A stretch of 64,000 bases of DNA, taken from Pholis gunnellus (taxonomy: Eukaryota; Chordata; Actinopteri; Perciformes; Pholidae). The position numbers and the translations under genes were made by a program. How positions within the stretch are numbered: the first letter of the stretch is position 1; each line of letters opens with the position of its first letter. Shown in pieces: positions 34,242 to 47,000 of this stretch. The notes under the pieces were generated by a model. The model saw nothing but the letters and a program-made list of their open reading frames with translations. It searched no databases and was not told the origin of the DNA. The DNA is taken from contig OU342804.1 in the NCBI GenBank assembly GCA_910591455.2, positions 3,080,199-3,144,198 on the forward strand, given 5' to 3'.

Positions 34242-37200
34242 GTGAGCAGCAAGCCTCGGTTTTATTTTTATTTAACACATTAGGCGTTCACTTCGGTGCC
34301 TCCGCCTTCTTCTCTCTGCGCTTAGCGGTCTGTAAGCGGTCTGTTTGTTTCGGCTGCCGGCCCGTTGTATGGATGAACGACACCGGGATAACATCCACGG
34401 TAACGTTCCATCTCGTGGATTTAGTACGTTCGGCCGTTCTACCGCCCGAAGAACCGCGTGAGGGCTTCTTTTTTTTCTTCGCCACTAGGGGAGACTATGG
34501 CGAAATTATGTTTGGCCAAAATAAATAGGTAGAAAATGCGTGTGTGTGTGTGTGTGTTTAATTTACATAACTATAATAAACATCCGCGAGCTGGTGAAAA
34601 TCATAGTTTATACAGAAAAACCCTAACGTGCGGAGGTAGAGCCGCCTCACGTGTTAAATCAGCATTAAGAAAGAAAAGCAAACGGGAGACAAATAGTGCG
34701 TTTAGCCCCAAAAAAGGATAAGTTCACGCGATAGTTTTAGTTTGTTGTGAAATCAAACTCACGGTTCAACCGTTTAGAATCACCGACGGAGGTTCTTAAT
34801 AACAATATGGGCCGATAATAAGCCGGTAGAAACATCTTGTAATTTGAGGGGTCTGCGGTGAAGACTGCCTCGCTCGGGTTTGGAGAATGGCTTTGTTTGG
34901 ATTACATCCTCCACCCAATTTCTGTGGGGAGGGGGTTCGTCGTGGTGGTTTCCATTTGCTGAGTCCAGGCCCCGTGTTGGGTGATGGGTCGTGGAAAAAA
35001 ATGTGCGTGTGTTTAGCTTTCGCTCTTCCCGTGTGAGAGCTGCTGTAGCTCCTTCTGCTCTATTTGTTCTTTTCTTTCTGTCCTGAAATCAAATTGTGCC
35101 ACTATATAAATAAAGTCGGACAGAAGACAGAAGGGGCGGGGGGGGGCGTGTTGTTGTTGTTGTGGTGTTGTTGAGACAGTAAAACATAACCCCGGATCTC
35201 GAGGGTTTATAATACCCTGACACAGAATTTTACGGTAACTGTATTTTTTGTCGCATGGTAAACGGTAGAAATACGCGGTTCGCTTTCACGATCTACCAAG
35301 AATGTGGGCGGGGCCGTACGGGTCTAGGCCCGCCCACTTGTACAGCCGGCCCATCCTAAATGACTGGGAGAACATATATTTTTTGGAAACTTTTACATTT
35401 TAATAATTACAATTCATATTTACGATACACAATAAAAACTAAAACGTCGTTTCCCCCACTCAGACAAAGTAAAAAACGCACGTCATGTGTGGAGTCTGGA
35501 CCAATCGCAACAGGCCGTCGACGCGGCGTCTGCAGTAGTTTAGATATTTTATATAGAATACAAAAAGGCAAAGAAAAAAATCAGCCGTGTTCAGAATTTA
35601 AATTCTTTTTTTAATAAATGCGTCGCCTGCGAATAAGAGATTTGTTTTTTTGTGCGTTTTTATTGCAGCTTTCAGAAAGTGTTCTGTGTTGGTTACATTT
35701 TCCAGCTGTGTAGAATGTGTCTGTCAGCGGTTTACAATGCACATGCAGTCACTGTCTAATGTTATAGCAAGAAGCTATAAACATTGTAGGCAAGATGGGA
35801 GCTGGGAAAAAAAATCGAAGAAGCCTGAATTCACCGTTTCTATATCCCCTAGAAAGCATCGAAATAATTGACAGCGCAGTGCGCCGCTCTCTCTCGTTTA
35901 AAGTCAATCTGACCAGCAGTCAATGTCTTTCTCTCTCTCCCTCCAATCAACTCGCGTTGAATGAATATTCATCATCATCATCCAAACAAGATGGCATCGC
36001 CTCAAATAGAACTAAACTGTCAGTGAATGGACGTTTTGTTCTACTAAATCCACAGCAAGGACCAAACATCACAGATACCGTGTTTCATTTTCGCACGATC
36101 TGTAGCAATGGCGTGTGCCATTTATATTTAAAAATGTTTTTAAAGAAAGCAGAATGTATTTCCCATATTTCATGGCAACCCATGTGATAGTTGTCAAGCC
36201 AAAAATGCCACGGCGGTGCTCGTGGAAAAGTCAGAGGATCACCAAAATCAGTCGGGTTCATCCTCTGGGGACCATGATACCTGAACGAAATTTCATGGCG
36301 GTCAACAGACCCTTTTACGTACAACGTCATACAAATGCGACAATAGTATGACAAGACCAATCATTTCAGGGGAGGAAAAGAGAAAGTCATCTGTCTTTAG
36401 GACGAGCAGAAATGAGGGGGGGGTGAACAGAAGGTGATTATAAGAGCAGACGATGTCTTTGTTGGTCATTTCTATTCGTTTTAAATATACACTCTTCCAT
36501 AGCAACTTTCAGATTAAAGCGGGGGGTGTCGCCCACTCATCAATCACTCTGATAAAGGTCACACTTCCAGCCTCTTTGCAGAGAGAAATGGAGACACAAC
36601 AGAGGATGTTAAGTAGGTGCAGTAGAGGCTGACATGTTGCAGACCGTAGGCAAGCTAGTGGTGAAAGTTCTAAAGTGTTGCAGTCAATATTGGTTCCACG
36701 TTAAAAAAAAGGCGTAATTGTAACGTCCCCCCCCCCCCCCATGCTTCTTGAGATATTTGCATTTCTTTGTCCCGGTGTTGTCCAGTTAGACGTGCATAAC
36801 TTTCGCTGTGTCACTGTTTCACGCAGCAGTAGACTCTGTCAAATACAGCATTCATTTTCTATGGAAAGTAGTGATGAGTCACAAGTTTGGACTTCTACAG
36901 AGCTCTTGTTTAGAGAACATGTTGCAGATTGATATTCTGTCAATTGAATAATAAATTATTCGACTCCGTGTCGGATTTAGGATTTTATCAAATTGAAAGG
37001 CAGAGTTTTGTCATGTTTCATCACATTTTTTATTATCGATTTATCCTTGTTTGCTTTTAAATGTCACATTTATTTGTCTTGTGTTTTCCTTTTTTTTTTT
37101 TTTGGAAATGTCTCCACATTTACATGGCCAATAAATACATTTCTATAACATGTATTATACATGTATTATTTGCAATGTTTATAATGTTTAAATACATTAA

Positions 37201-40200
37201 ATCTTGTAATTCTGATATTTCCAGCGGGCACCTGAGGGCAACATAGCTCTACCATGTTACAAAGAACGGTCATGGTCAGCTCAGTATGGCGAAATCTGAA
37301 TAGAGATTACGTTTGAAACATTTAGCTTGAACAACACTTGTTTTTTCATATTGGTGTTTTTTTTTACACCTGGCCGACACTTTAAGGCCCAGGAAACCTC
37401 ACCAGGAAATGCTGTTACCTGCGACTACCGTCCACAGCCTGATTGCCGTCATCCATTATGAATGACAACTAAAGTGCTGGTGTTGAAGAAGGAAGCAGTT
37501 GGCTGCACTTTACCTCAGTCTAACTGTTCAGGGACCTGAGAGCTAATGATTAAGCCACAGTTCCACCACTATCTCACACAGATAACAGCTCCAGCTGTCT
37601 GCGTCTACACACGATGCCTTCAGGTATCATATCCACGTTAGAACAACAAATGTCCCTTCAAAGATGTACTAATTTCCTTAATTTGCATCTTAAAGGCCTG
37701 TGTGTAAAGTGTCAGTGACCATTAGATTTACCTCTAGCTTCTGTTACCTTTGCTATTGAGACCTTTTCGTGAATTTAATATGCTAGTATCGGTTGTTAAA
37801 AATGAGGGTCCTTAGAGGCAAGGGGTTGGCGATATGGCAAAACTATCAAATCATGATTTATTTATTTTCAAATTGAACACCATAAAGATTTCTGTTACTT
37901 TTCATGAATTGCCAAGTCACAATATGACAAGCATTGTAGCATTTAAAAGGCTTTTTTTTAATGGAAGCACCCTTACTCTGGGTTCGTTTTCTGCTTAAGA
38001 AAGCTAAAGAAACAGCCTTTTGTGTTGCTAATCGACGGCTTCTGATGAGAAAGTGGACCCGACCTTCTAGTGGTATTAATGTTAAAAGAGGTTCTTGTTA
38101 AAAGTACACCGGCCACATAGACTCAGTCCGGCACACGACTCCAGTCTAGCTGCACCAATCAGTCAAATGCACACATGCGTGGGCAGCGTGATGGTTTTTA
38201 CATCGTACATATGGTAATGTCGCAGCCACACACACACACACACACATTAGTAGTCAGTGTTGAAGGTTTTCAGCTGGAGTTAAGAAGCTTGCAATTCGTG
38301 ACACGGGTCCAAGTCCTGACTCGAACTAGCCACCGATAAAGAAGTGTTGGCAACACTCCTGAGAAGTGACGTTTAACGTGACCGTTAATGCACCACGGCG
38401 TCTCCTCCTTTCTTTTCAACGCGTACTCCACTTTAACCCTTTTAGCATTGTATTGACTGCTTCTAAAGAGCTCTTGAGAGGGAGGGTTCCGTCAGAGCGG
38501 ACGAGTCCGGTGGATGTGAAGAAACACTTTTAAACTGCGGCGTGCGGTCGTTGAGCGGCCCGGCCCCGCGGAGTCTGTCTCTTTAAAAGAAAGGTGGGGG
38601 GGGGGGACACCTCCTGTTTCCATAAATCACACAAGACACTGAGAGGGTTAAGAGGCTATAGGGGGAGAGCATCAGTGTGGTGATATAGCAGACTTATGGG
38701 AACAGCAGACCTCCAGCATGCCCAGCATTCTACAACCCCCATGTACTCGCGGGGGCATCAGGCAGAAATAGACACAGGGGGGGGGGGGGCTGATCTGTGC
38801 TGATCTCACACTGGATGATACCTTTCAGAGTTTCTCTTTAAGTGTGAGGATACCGTCACAGCTGTTAGGACCTTTTACCCGTCTTTACGACACACAAGTT
38901 CAACTCGACTCTGAACGTTTAGTCTTGGGTTTTGCTCAGAAGGAGCCGTCTCTCTGTGGGGACGGCAGGCGAGGTTGTAGGAAGACACGGCGACCCCCAT
39001 GTGTAGGAAGACAAGGTTGTAGGAAGACACGGCGACCCCTCGGTGTGGAATGTGAGACAATAAAAATGCGGTGAAAACCGGAGCAGGTTAGCCTATCTGC
39101 TCGTCTGCCCTAACGTCATTACCTACTTAAGACACATAGCGGCCGCACGTCCTCTTGCCTCTCAGTTTAGATTTTTCAGACAAAAGGCTTTGTTTCGTCA
39201 GACATTTTGACTTGCTCTGGTTGGACTGCTCACTAACAACATTACTGATGGGTATGCTCCTTAAAGTCCTACAAAGCCCTGCCAGGGTTCTGATACTGAG
39301 GCCCTTCAAATGAATGCAGTCATTATTAAAGGGTAGGGGTGACGCGATACGCGATGATATCGATTGACGATAACCGTGATATATATATATAAAAAAGGAA
39401 ATATTAATATCATGTTAATAATACACTAATGATAATATCTTGAAAAATAATCCCTACACTCGTATTTTGAGTGTAATTCATTTGCCCAAAAAAAGAAAAG
39501 AGCCCAAACACACACTAAGTTAAAGAAATGACGTTAAAGGCGCTAGGTTTGATATTTAGAGCATGAATATAGCATCAAACAACTATTGTATTGTATATAT
39601 TGTATTGTACTGTAATCCGAGCTTCTCTGTGCCTTGTTTACGTAGCCGGGTCGGCCGTGCCTTTGCTCCATGTTGGCGCATGTTAGCGTGCCCCGCTGGT
39701 TAGCTAATCGGCATTGTGTTGCGGAAGCACAGTGCCCCCCCCCCCCCCCCCAGGTTCACCTTCCCAGGTTAACACCGTTAGCTCTTTCAGCGCCGTTGCC
39801 GTCGTTGACACTGTTAGCACTGTTTCAGCTCTACTTAACCACTCAGTCATTAGTGGCCGGTAGAGGACCTTTTGGCTCCTCTTTTAAAATCTTGAGTCTT
39901 CTAAGTACTATAGCAGAACATCACTCAAGTTTCAGCGATTCTCTACATTTGGTCTGAAACAGTTTGAGATCTGTGGTTGATCTTTTCAAAAATCCGCCAG
40001 TTCCTCTGACTCAAAGATCCCAGATACCGTATTTTTTTTTTTTTGCCCAAATGCCGTCTCGTGGTTTATTACTTTCTCCTAAACCTCCTGCTGGTAGATG
40101 AGTTACTGAGTCACACCCGTTAGCGTCGTGTCCCTAAGGTCGTGACCTGGGACCAGCACTGTTCCTGACCTCAGTCGCCGGTAGTTGGAGCTGCTCCAGC

Positions 40201-41005
40201 CTCAGTTGCGTCTCAGGCGAAGCATAAACATCCTGGTCCTAAACATGTTCTGTCGGGCTCCCCCTCTACTCATCACTTCATAGAAACGCTGCAAATGAAA
40301 GCCTCTCAGAAATCTGTTTAAACCGTCAGACATCTCAGTGACGAGTAATTCGCTGGTGGGGGGGGGGGTTCTCTTGAAGTTAGTGAGTCATTTTGTGGTG
40401 CTGGTGTGTGTGGGTGTGTGTGTTGAATTGCTGCACTCCTGCCAGTTATGGTGTTGATCTGGTTGCTTGGCAGCAGCTGGCCTTCGCTCTGGAATGAACT
40501 TCACTAAGAGAGGGAGAGGAGGGGGGGCGGCGGCTGAGGTTGTTTTGGTTCAAATCTATTCACAGAAACTGGTTCTATATAGATATTCTCTTTGGCCACG
40601 TTCTCTATTTTGAACGTATCGAAGTATGGGGGGGGGGGGGCGGGGTCCGTCTGTGGTTTATTTTGCTGCTTGTTGCTGTGTGCCTGCTGAGGTTTATGCT
40701 AACTCTAGTTGGCTTGTTTAGGACGTCTTTGTCCCGGGCCAAACAAGAGGGCTCCGGCAGACTTCTGTCAATGTAAACCGCCCCTGAAGAACAATACATT
40801 GCAGCTACTCGGGGACACATTGCATGTGCAGGGCTTTCCTGTTAGAAGATGAAGTACAAACATTTTTTCTATTAAAAGGGTCGGTGGTGATCTTTCTGGT
40901 CACAGTGAGTGAGTGTTTCCTGCCGAAGGTTCGAATATTTTGCCGTTGATTACCACTAAAGCCCAGAAGCCCCTCCCCCCAACAAATGTTAATAGGGACA
41001 GAATA

Positions 41006-41038
<33 letters not shown>

Positions 41039-44000
41039 GACGAGAGGTTCCACCTCAGACACTGATGATGGAAGTGCGGTCAGGGAGAGACCGACTGAGC
41101 CAGTGAAGAAGAGAGAAACTGGGAATGCTACCAGTGGAATAGTTCGACTGAAGCCCCGGGTCCAGATGTTAGATGCTATTGTGTTTGCCTGGGTGCTTCA
41201 AAAAGACACCGAACATTTCATTACTACACTACGCTTCTATAAGTGTAGTTTCCAGTCTTTGTGCTAAGCTAGGCTAGCCAGCTGCCGGCGGCAGCTTCAT
41301 GTTTAGTGTCGAGTGTCGATCTCTTATTTAACTTTCAGTGAGAAAGTGAATGAACTTCTTTCCCAAAATGTAGAACTTTTCCTTCAGTGAATGTTTGTGT
41401 CATTTAAAGTGACCACGGCTGCTTTTGCAAGAACTCGAGTGTGAAAATGAGAAAAATCAGATTCTAATGTAAGCAGCACGATGTAGTGTGATGTGGTGAA
41501 CTGAAGGAAGTGCCTGTGTTGTGTGTTTTGTGTTGCAGCTCGCGGGAGGTGTCATCCTGGGCGTGGCCCTGTGGTTGAGGCACGACCCCAACACCAGCAA
41601 CCTGCTGGAGCTGGAGTTTGATGGAGCCCACGCCCCCAGCACCTTCTACATCAGTACGTACCTCATCTGTCTCTGTCTGGTGGGAAACCTCTTGCTCAAA
41701 CCTTTGGACACAGTTCAGTAAAAAAAAAAAAAACCTGTTGCCACACTCGCGATGTGTCGGTGTTTCTGCTCATTTCTGTTATTTCCACACGGCGACACTG
41801 TCCTTTGTCTGCCAACAAGGCCCAGTTACATGTCACTCATTCAAATGGAAATGCTCCTCTGTGCTTTTTAGTCTTTTCTTTATTCTCATTCTGCTCTGGT
41901 TGTGGAAAGACCGCTTTATGAGCTCAAAGAAAAAGCCATAAAGTCACAGCATGGAGACAGGAAACTCGTATTGCACAACCCCATTCTATGTTTATGTCTT
42001 TCTATTTTACTGAAAGGGTAAAACAATTGGAGCTATGCTCAAAATAGCACAAAATACAGTACACGCCCATATTAGGGAGTTCAGACCACAGGATGTGACA
42101 TTGGCCTGAATTTTCAAAATAAGTTTACATTTAATATTTATCGCAGCGTGATTTGATCGTGGATTTCTGTCAAAGCCAAATAAAAAGAGTTTCAGCAGGT
42201 TCCCCTTTTAGTATGCTGCTTAAAGAAAAGCATGTGATAATGTATCTGACTATTAATGGACACAATAGGTGGATCTCCTTTAGAGTCCTATGATTCAGAT
42301 GAATATGATATTAATTATTAAAAAGTTAGAGATGGAGTGTAGGACTTTAACATATAAATGAATAGGTCTGCAGCTACCGACTAACTTTCTATCGATTTAA
42401 TCTATCAACTATTTTAGGGATTAGTCGATTTAATCTGATATATTGCAGCACAAAAGAAAACGAAATAGGCTACTCTGAAATGTTAAAAAGAGTAGAAATA
42501 TGCTCCCCACTGTTTGTAATCTAAAACGCTCGTGTTCTATGACAAAATGGAGCCAAACGGGCTTAAAACTCAGCGTCTGAACCAGAAACTACAGAGAAAG
42601 TAATTTAGGCAAAATAAGAAACAATTTACATCTCGCTCAGATTTGCGTTTTTCTTCTTCCTGTACCTTTTTATTACATCAAATATATTTTTAATTCATTA
42701 TTTAACTCCTTTGCCTACAAGTATCCCGCGATATAAAATAAAGAAAAGCGTAATTTTGTGTTGATTGATCGACTGATTGTTTCAGCTGAGCAGAGTCAAT
42801 CACAGCACGGGACGTACAAAGCGGACCTTCATTATTAAACTGGTGTTAAAATGCGTCAGGACGATGAGTCGCCGCCGCCCCGCCTCGCCCAGTTTCACCA
42901 GCGATGTGTGACCACTGCTAACGGAGGACACACGGCTCATCATCTGACTCCCTTAAAAGTTGCTCAAACCAGCATTAGTCATCTGCCCCGCGAGGAAGAG
43001 GAGGGATGAAAAGGGATGACGATAGGATGACGGTGTAATTACTAAATACAAGTGAGCGCTCGCCCGTCTCCTTCTGAAACACGGCTACAGAACCGGGAAA
43101 AAAATGGAGGGTGTGTTTGAGTCATTGTTTTCGTCTCCGTCCTCCGAGGCAGCATAGCTGTGGTTGTTCAATGCAACAAAAAAAAAGAAATCAGAGAGGA
43201 ACTACATTAGGGACTTTCTCTTCTCCAGCCTCAATGATTGCATCCTCCCCGTTACATAAAGCCTCCCTCTCATTCCCGAGGAGGGGAGAAAAAGCCTCGT
43301 CGGTCTAGGAAAAAATTCCTCACTGGCCCTCCCTTCTTCTTCTTCTCCTCCTCCTCACCGGCCCCACCCTCTTCCTCCCTCCTCTGTGAAAGTTTTCCTC
43401 TCCCTCACTCCGCCTGCTTTCTTTCCACCCCCCCCTCTTACAAGCCCATCTGGTTGTGGTTAGTGTCAGAGTCTCACTTCTCCTTATTTTTTCCTTTAGT
43501 CCTTCCCCTCCCTCCCTCCGTCTATCTCCGTCTGCCCTTTTTCTCCCCCTCCCCTCCCTCTCCCCTCTTCATCCCCCCACATGAGTCCCCACATCTGCTT
43601 CTCTCCTTTCTCTCACCCATACCCGCTCGCAGACACAATAGCCCGATGGCGGGGGCCGCCTCTCGCCTCTCTACAGCACTAACCGCACCGTGAGTGTGTC
43701 GGTTCATAGACGGATCACTTTTTCACTGAAGTCTGTTCTCTAAACTATCTCAACTGAACAGAAAAGGAGCTGAACTGCAGCTGAATGATCCGTTGAAAGT
43801 GAAGTGAATGAAGAAATGTAATGTTGCTCATGCTTCTGAGACGTCTTGGTTCCTGTTACGTCATGTTGTTTTCCAGCTACATCGGTTCTCTAAGCAGTAA
43901 AGGAGTTGAAGGGTCAGCTTCCTCACGGGTTACATGATCTTTACAGCGTCTGTGGTCGTCAGTATGAGTAAGACGATACTATTCCTGAATGAATTTGGTT

Positions 44001-47000
44001 AGAAACGCTTCCCTTTTTTATTTTTTATCATAGAGCAGACTTATGACTCTCGGTTATGCGTCTAAAATGAACACCATGCCCTGGCGGCCACGCGGGATGT
44101 GTTCACATTAATTCGTCTGAATTAGTTCTTTTGTTTTCGTGTCAGCCCTACAGATGAAAGACTTATTTTCATGGTTTAACTTAGGCCTACCATACCTGCC
44201 TTAGTTGTGCTAGGGTGCTGCCCTTTAAAGTCATTCAACAAATAAAAATCATTTAATTTCATAATCTAAATAAGTCACAAGACTGGAGCTTGTAATTCTT
44301 AGTTACAGAGTGGTTATAACTGTTAAAACGTACATTAAGTTCATGACAGATGATCACGTTTGGTTCTGGGTTCTGGGCTCACACACTGCATACAGTGGCC
44401 GAGGCCGGAGGAGCTTCAGGAAGTTATCACTTCAACCACTTCTCACTTTGCTATTCAGCAGCAAACGCATCGAACTGGCTGACACGTTTTAATGTCGCCG
44501 GGACAACTGAGCTGATTCCCAGAACACGAAACCAGCGTGACTCACTGTTGGGAAGTCCCACAGCTGCACCAGACCTGCAGCGTTCGGTACCACCTCACCA
44601 CAAATAGAACCAGAGTCAGAGGAGCGTTCCCTCTTCACATGTAGGCGGGGCTTTTTTGGGGCGGAGTAATAGACTCATACAGGAAGGTACTGAAACTTCA
44701 GATTAAAGTATTCAACTGTATATTCCGCTCATGATCAAGAGTTGTGCTCCACATGTTCATTGTCATAGGTTGTTCTTCCCAACTTTAAACCACAGATTCA
44801 CATTTCTAGGACTAGAGGATAACTATATGTGGGTAAAATAAGAACAAACGGTCTTATTATAATGTAAGGAGAAACAAAACAACAACTGACCGCACATATT
44901 ATTGACGAGCAAAGAGCTACAAACTTTGATAAAGAAACAACCACAGACACAATCGTGTGTGTGTAGATGATATTGTTTGTCTCTTATTAAGCTGCAAGGT
45001 CGCTGTGTTTTATTGTGTTACATTTGAAGTCAGAATGCCGCTGGATGGTGATCTCAGATAGAGCGGTGCGTAGAAACCCGCTGCTACAAACAAACCACCA
45101 TATCTGTCACCACGGACGTGTAACTGCACGTCTGTTAGGTTCTCTGGAAGACAAGAGAGTAAAGTAAAAACATTAAGCGGGGAAAATGAAAAAACAAAAG
45201 CTTTGAAAGACAGATAAAAACTGAATAAAACAAAGTAGCTGTGTGCGAGCGTTTACAGTTTAGTCTGCAGCGCTGACACGCCGTCTGCGGGTTGACGAGT
45301 CTTTCGGTGTCCTCCGTGAAGTTCCATCTTAAAAGGGTTCTTTTCCACAGCGTTGGCACCAGTCTGAAGACAAGAACTTCTGGTGTCCTTACATGGCTGG
45401 ATTGCAGTATTAATAATAAACTTCCAACAGCAGAAAGGAAGGCTGGCATTGTATAAGAAACAATAGTCGGATGACTCCGCCGCAGCATCTGGATAAAATA
45501 TTTGGAGGTGCGTTGTTCTGCTAGCTTCCATCACTTAAGGGAAACCCCACCTGCTCTACATGTTATTTGGAGCAGTGAGCGGATGAAACACAATAGGCTG
45601 AATTTCAGGAACGTACATTATTCAGATCGTGCTACAGCTACCGTAATAATATGTTTACGGACACAGAAGACAAATAATCCAGATGTGTAACCTACTTTCT
45701 AGTATTGTTCAACATGCTTACAAATAATATTTAAAAAATGGCCCGCATACCTCGGTAAAATCTCGACTTAATCTCCCACATTTTAACCAGCTTTAAGCAA
45801 AACAGTACATCTTTAAGCCATCTGGCGTGATATGGAGGTCTAGACTCCTTCCAGTTTAACAGAATGAGGCCAGATGTGTTGGGAACGTAATCGCATAATG
45901 AATATTAGGTGACCAATTACCATCGACACCAAATAGGGCAGGGCAAATAGGTTGCACATCGATAGTGATACCAGGTGTCTCACTAAGGCCACATCTGCAC
46001 TGAAACTCATAACTTTTGCTGTGTTTATGTCTACGCATCCACACTACCTCAATGGTCATGACAAGTTGAGAAAACGGAGACGTTTAAAAAACTTTTTTTA
46101 GTTGTCTTTAAACTTCTATTATCTCTGCTGACCAACAGGGGGCGACTCCTACAGTTGTAAAAAGAAGTCAGATTGTATAGATGTCTATGGGAAAATGACT
46201 CACTTCTCACTTGATTTATTACCTCAGTAAACATGAGTTTATGGTCTCAAGCTCTAGTTTCAAGTCTTCTTCAATACAGCATGATGTTCATTTAATAAAT
46301 GATGCTCCATTTAGAGTCAAACAGACCATCAAGAGGATTATACTTTAGGGCGGGCTTATTGGGATTGACAGGTCGCTGCCGCTACTACAGCCGTATACGG
46401 TGTCTCTACGTCACTCCTCCGCATTCCAAATCTAGTAACTTATGTTCATCGGATGCAAAAAAGCCAAGATGGCGAAACTCGAGGCTTCAAAACGGCAACC
46501 CACAAACCAATGGGTGACGTCACGACTACTTCTTATATACAGTCTCCCGTCACAGCGTGCCCTTCCCTGATTCGTCACACCCTATCACCTTCCAGAAGAA
46601 AACAAAACGACGTCGGCCATGATTACCAGCGATTAATTCAACAAACGACAACGAATCGTTGTCTTTGCCAGCAGCTGCTGCGCAGATACATTCTGCATTT
46701 TACAATGCTGCTACTGCCTAAATGCGCAGGAGGCACGCCTATTTTAAAACAAAAATCGCACAATTAGTGTGGATTAGAGATCCAAACACGAAGGCTGGCG
46801 CAGATCCAAAACATGTGAATCAAAGTCGCTGAAAACGGTCAAGACTAGGATATGTTTGAGATGATCTTTCCACATCTCATGGCCGTGCTGCAACGCTGAG
46901 AGTCACGTAGCCCGTCAGCTCCTCTACGGACCGAACAAGGCGGACGCAGAGTTTGGATGGTGAGAGGAAGCAGAGAGAGAGAGAGAGAGAGAGAGAGCAT

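Noticed and set aside
43238..43693. 151-codon Pro/Ser-rich frame
   Set aside because: Produced by the pyrimidine-rich low-complexity block, which keeps any frame open.
46453..46767. 104-codon frame in cd81 intron 2
   Set aside because: Begins inside a reverse copy of repeat family A and has no domain.
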